15,047 bases of DNA from the NCBI GenBank assembly GCA_023428465.1, contig JAEYXM010000007.1, forward strand, positions 1-15,047, read 5' to 3'. The stretch's first letter is position 1; each line of letters opens with the position of its first letter. The notes beneath the pieces were generated by a model. It had not been told where the DNA came from, ran no database searches, and was given only the letters and a program-made list of their open reading frames with translations. A program made the translations under genes and the position numbers. This DNA is from Actinomycetes bacterium (GTDB taxonomy: Bacteria; Actinomycetota; Actinomycetes; Actinomycetales; Cellulomonadaceae). Positions 14,121 to 15,047 of the stretch are shown piece by piece.

Positions 14121-15047
14121 GCACCACCCCGCGGGGGGGGCGGGGGTCGGAGGGCCCCGGGGCCGACGGCGCCGCGCCCGACGGCGGGCTGTCCGACGCC
14201 GCGCGCTACGGCTCGGCCCGCGACGGCACCGAACCCGACGGCGTCGCACCCGACCCCGTCCCGGCGGGGCCGCCGGTCTGCCCGCGGCACCCGGACCGGC
14301 CGTCGTACGTGCGCTGCCAGCGCTGCGAGCGGCCCGTCTGCCCCGAGTGCCAGCGGCCCGCCGCCGTCGGCGTGCACTGCGTCGACTGCGTGCGTGAGGC
14401 CACGCGTGCGGCGCCGCGCACCCGGACGGTGCTCGGCGCGCCCGTGCGACGCCACCGCGCGGTCGTCGTCACGTACACGCTCATCGCGCTCAACCTGGTG
14501 AGCTTCATCCTGCAGTCGGCGCTGGGGTCGTTCGCCACCAACGAGTGGACGCAGGCGCTGGTCTTCGCACCGTTCCTCGGCGACGAGGAGCCGTGGCGCT
14601 TCCTGACGACGGCGTTCCTGCACTCCACCGGGTCGATCGCCCACATCGGCTTCAACATGTTCGCCCTGTGGAGCATCGGGCAGTACCTCGAGCCGGCCCT
14701 GGGGCGTGCCCGGTTCCTCACGCTCTACCTGGTCAGCGCCGTCGGGGGCACGGTGATGGTGCTGCTGCTCGCGACCGACGGGGACTGGCTGCGCGGCGTC
14801 GTCGGCGCCTCGGGGGCCGTCTTCGGGCTGTTCGGCGCGGTGTTCGTGATCCAGCGCAGGTTCGGCGGCGATGTCCGTGGGATCATCACGCTCCTCGTCA
14901 TCAACGCCCTCATCGCCGTGCTCATCCCGGCGATCTCCTGGCAGGCGCACGTGGGCGGGTTCCTCACCGGCGCGGCGCTGGCCTTCGCCTACGCGTACGC
15001 CCCGCGGGAACGACGGCGCCTGGTCGCGGTGGTTGCGCCGACCGTGA
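14117..15047 (+). CDS. Rhomboid family intramembrane serine protease, 3' truncated
   Basis: The frame from GTG 14117 stays open to the window end (310 codons seen). Residues 1-50 are low-complexity. A Cys/His cluster at about 55-91 (CPRH, CQRC, CPEC, CVDC, with Cys67, 70, 75, 78, 88, 91) resembles a B-box-like zinc module seen at the N-terminus of actinobacterial rhomboids. The membrane domain follows: His176-x3-Asn180 (AHIGFNMFALW), catalytic Ser232 in GASG, and the partner His278 (HVGGFLTG). The enzyme cleaves transmembrane substrates within the membrane; its target is unknown. The GTG overlaps the cyclophilin stop (GTGA), implying coupling. A G8 run at 14132-14139 could cause frame errors, but the frame is consistent on both sides. 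The stop is outside the window. Confidence 0.93.
   Translation, partial: MSTTPRGGRGSEGPGADGAAPDGGLSDAARYGSARDGTEPDGVAPDPVPAGPPVCPRHPDRPSYVRCQRCERPVCPECQRPAAVGVHCVDCVREATRAAPRTRTVLGAPVRRHRAVVVTYTLIALNLVSFILQSALGSFATNEWTQALVFAPFLGDEEPWRFLTTAFLHSTGSIAHIGFNMFALWSIGQYLEPALGRARFLTLYLVSAVGGTVMVLLLATDGDWLRGVVGASGAVFGLFGAVFVIQRRFGGDVRGIITLLVINALIAVLIPAISWQAHVGGFLTGAALAFAYAYAPRERRRLVAVVAPTV

Noticed and set aside
12618..14249. 543-codon version of the minus-strand CwsA-like gene starting at 14249
   Set aside because: The upstream 254 codons run antisense through the cyclophilin gene and lack a start signal; ATG 13487 with AAGGAG is the sensible start.

Overview
The window is very GC-rich with strong G/C preference at third codon positions. 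It carries the start of a classic actinobacterial chromosome-origin neighbourhood: gyrB, gyrA, a DUF3566 membrane protein, tRNA-Ile(GAT), a 39-residue DLW-39 protein, tRNA-Ala(TGC), then further on a CwsA-like gene, a cyclophilin and a rhomboid protease. The GyrB and GyrA sequences and the DLW-39 peptide fit Micrococcales, most like Cellulomonas or a close relative; this is judged from memory of the families, not from a search.

Layout. Positions 1-5371 hold the gyrase operon: the 3' three-quarters of gyrB, gyrA, and a DUF3566 gene overlapping gyrA by 4 nt, closed by a perfect 11-bp hairpin. The striking feature is an in-frame TAG in gyrA at 2040-2042, where a conserved lysine codon (AAG) is expected; the frame then continues intact for more than 800 codons. 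Eighteen codons downstream, the position equivalent to E. coli Ser83 / M. tuberculosis Ala90 is Val. Positions 5418-5803 are a tRNA cluster with its own promoter-like sequence.

Positions 5804-12600 are a variable block between tRNA-Ala and the conserved cwsA-ppiA genes. It contains, on the minus strand, the orphaned C-terminal part of a large serine recombinase. A tightly overlapping plus-strand operon follows: XRE regulator, a 42-residue ORF, a SigE-type ECF sigma factor, and a membrane protein that is probably its anti-sigma factor. After it come an SDR oxidoreductase, an unrecognised 457-residue membrane protein that may be leaderless, a 57-residue basic protein and a GNAT acetyltransferase. 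A large bidirectional hairpin ends the block.

Positions 12618-15047 return to conserved synteny. A minus-strand single-pass membrane protein sits where cwsA (Rv0008c) sits in mycobacteria, divergent from a cyclophilin gene. That gene overlaps a rhomboid protease gene with an N-terminal cysteine cluster, which runs off the window.

The best leads are the interrupted gyrA (most simply a base-call error, but it needs checking) and the four-gene XRE/small ORF/sigma/anti-sigma operon with its six-cysteine extracellular domain. No CRISPR array, intact transposon or rRNA was seen.
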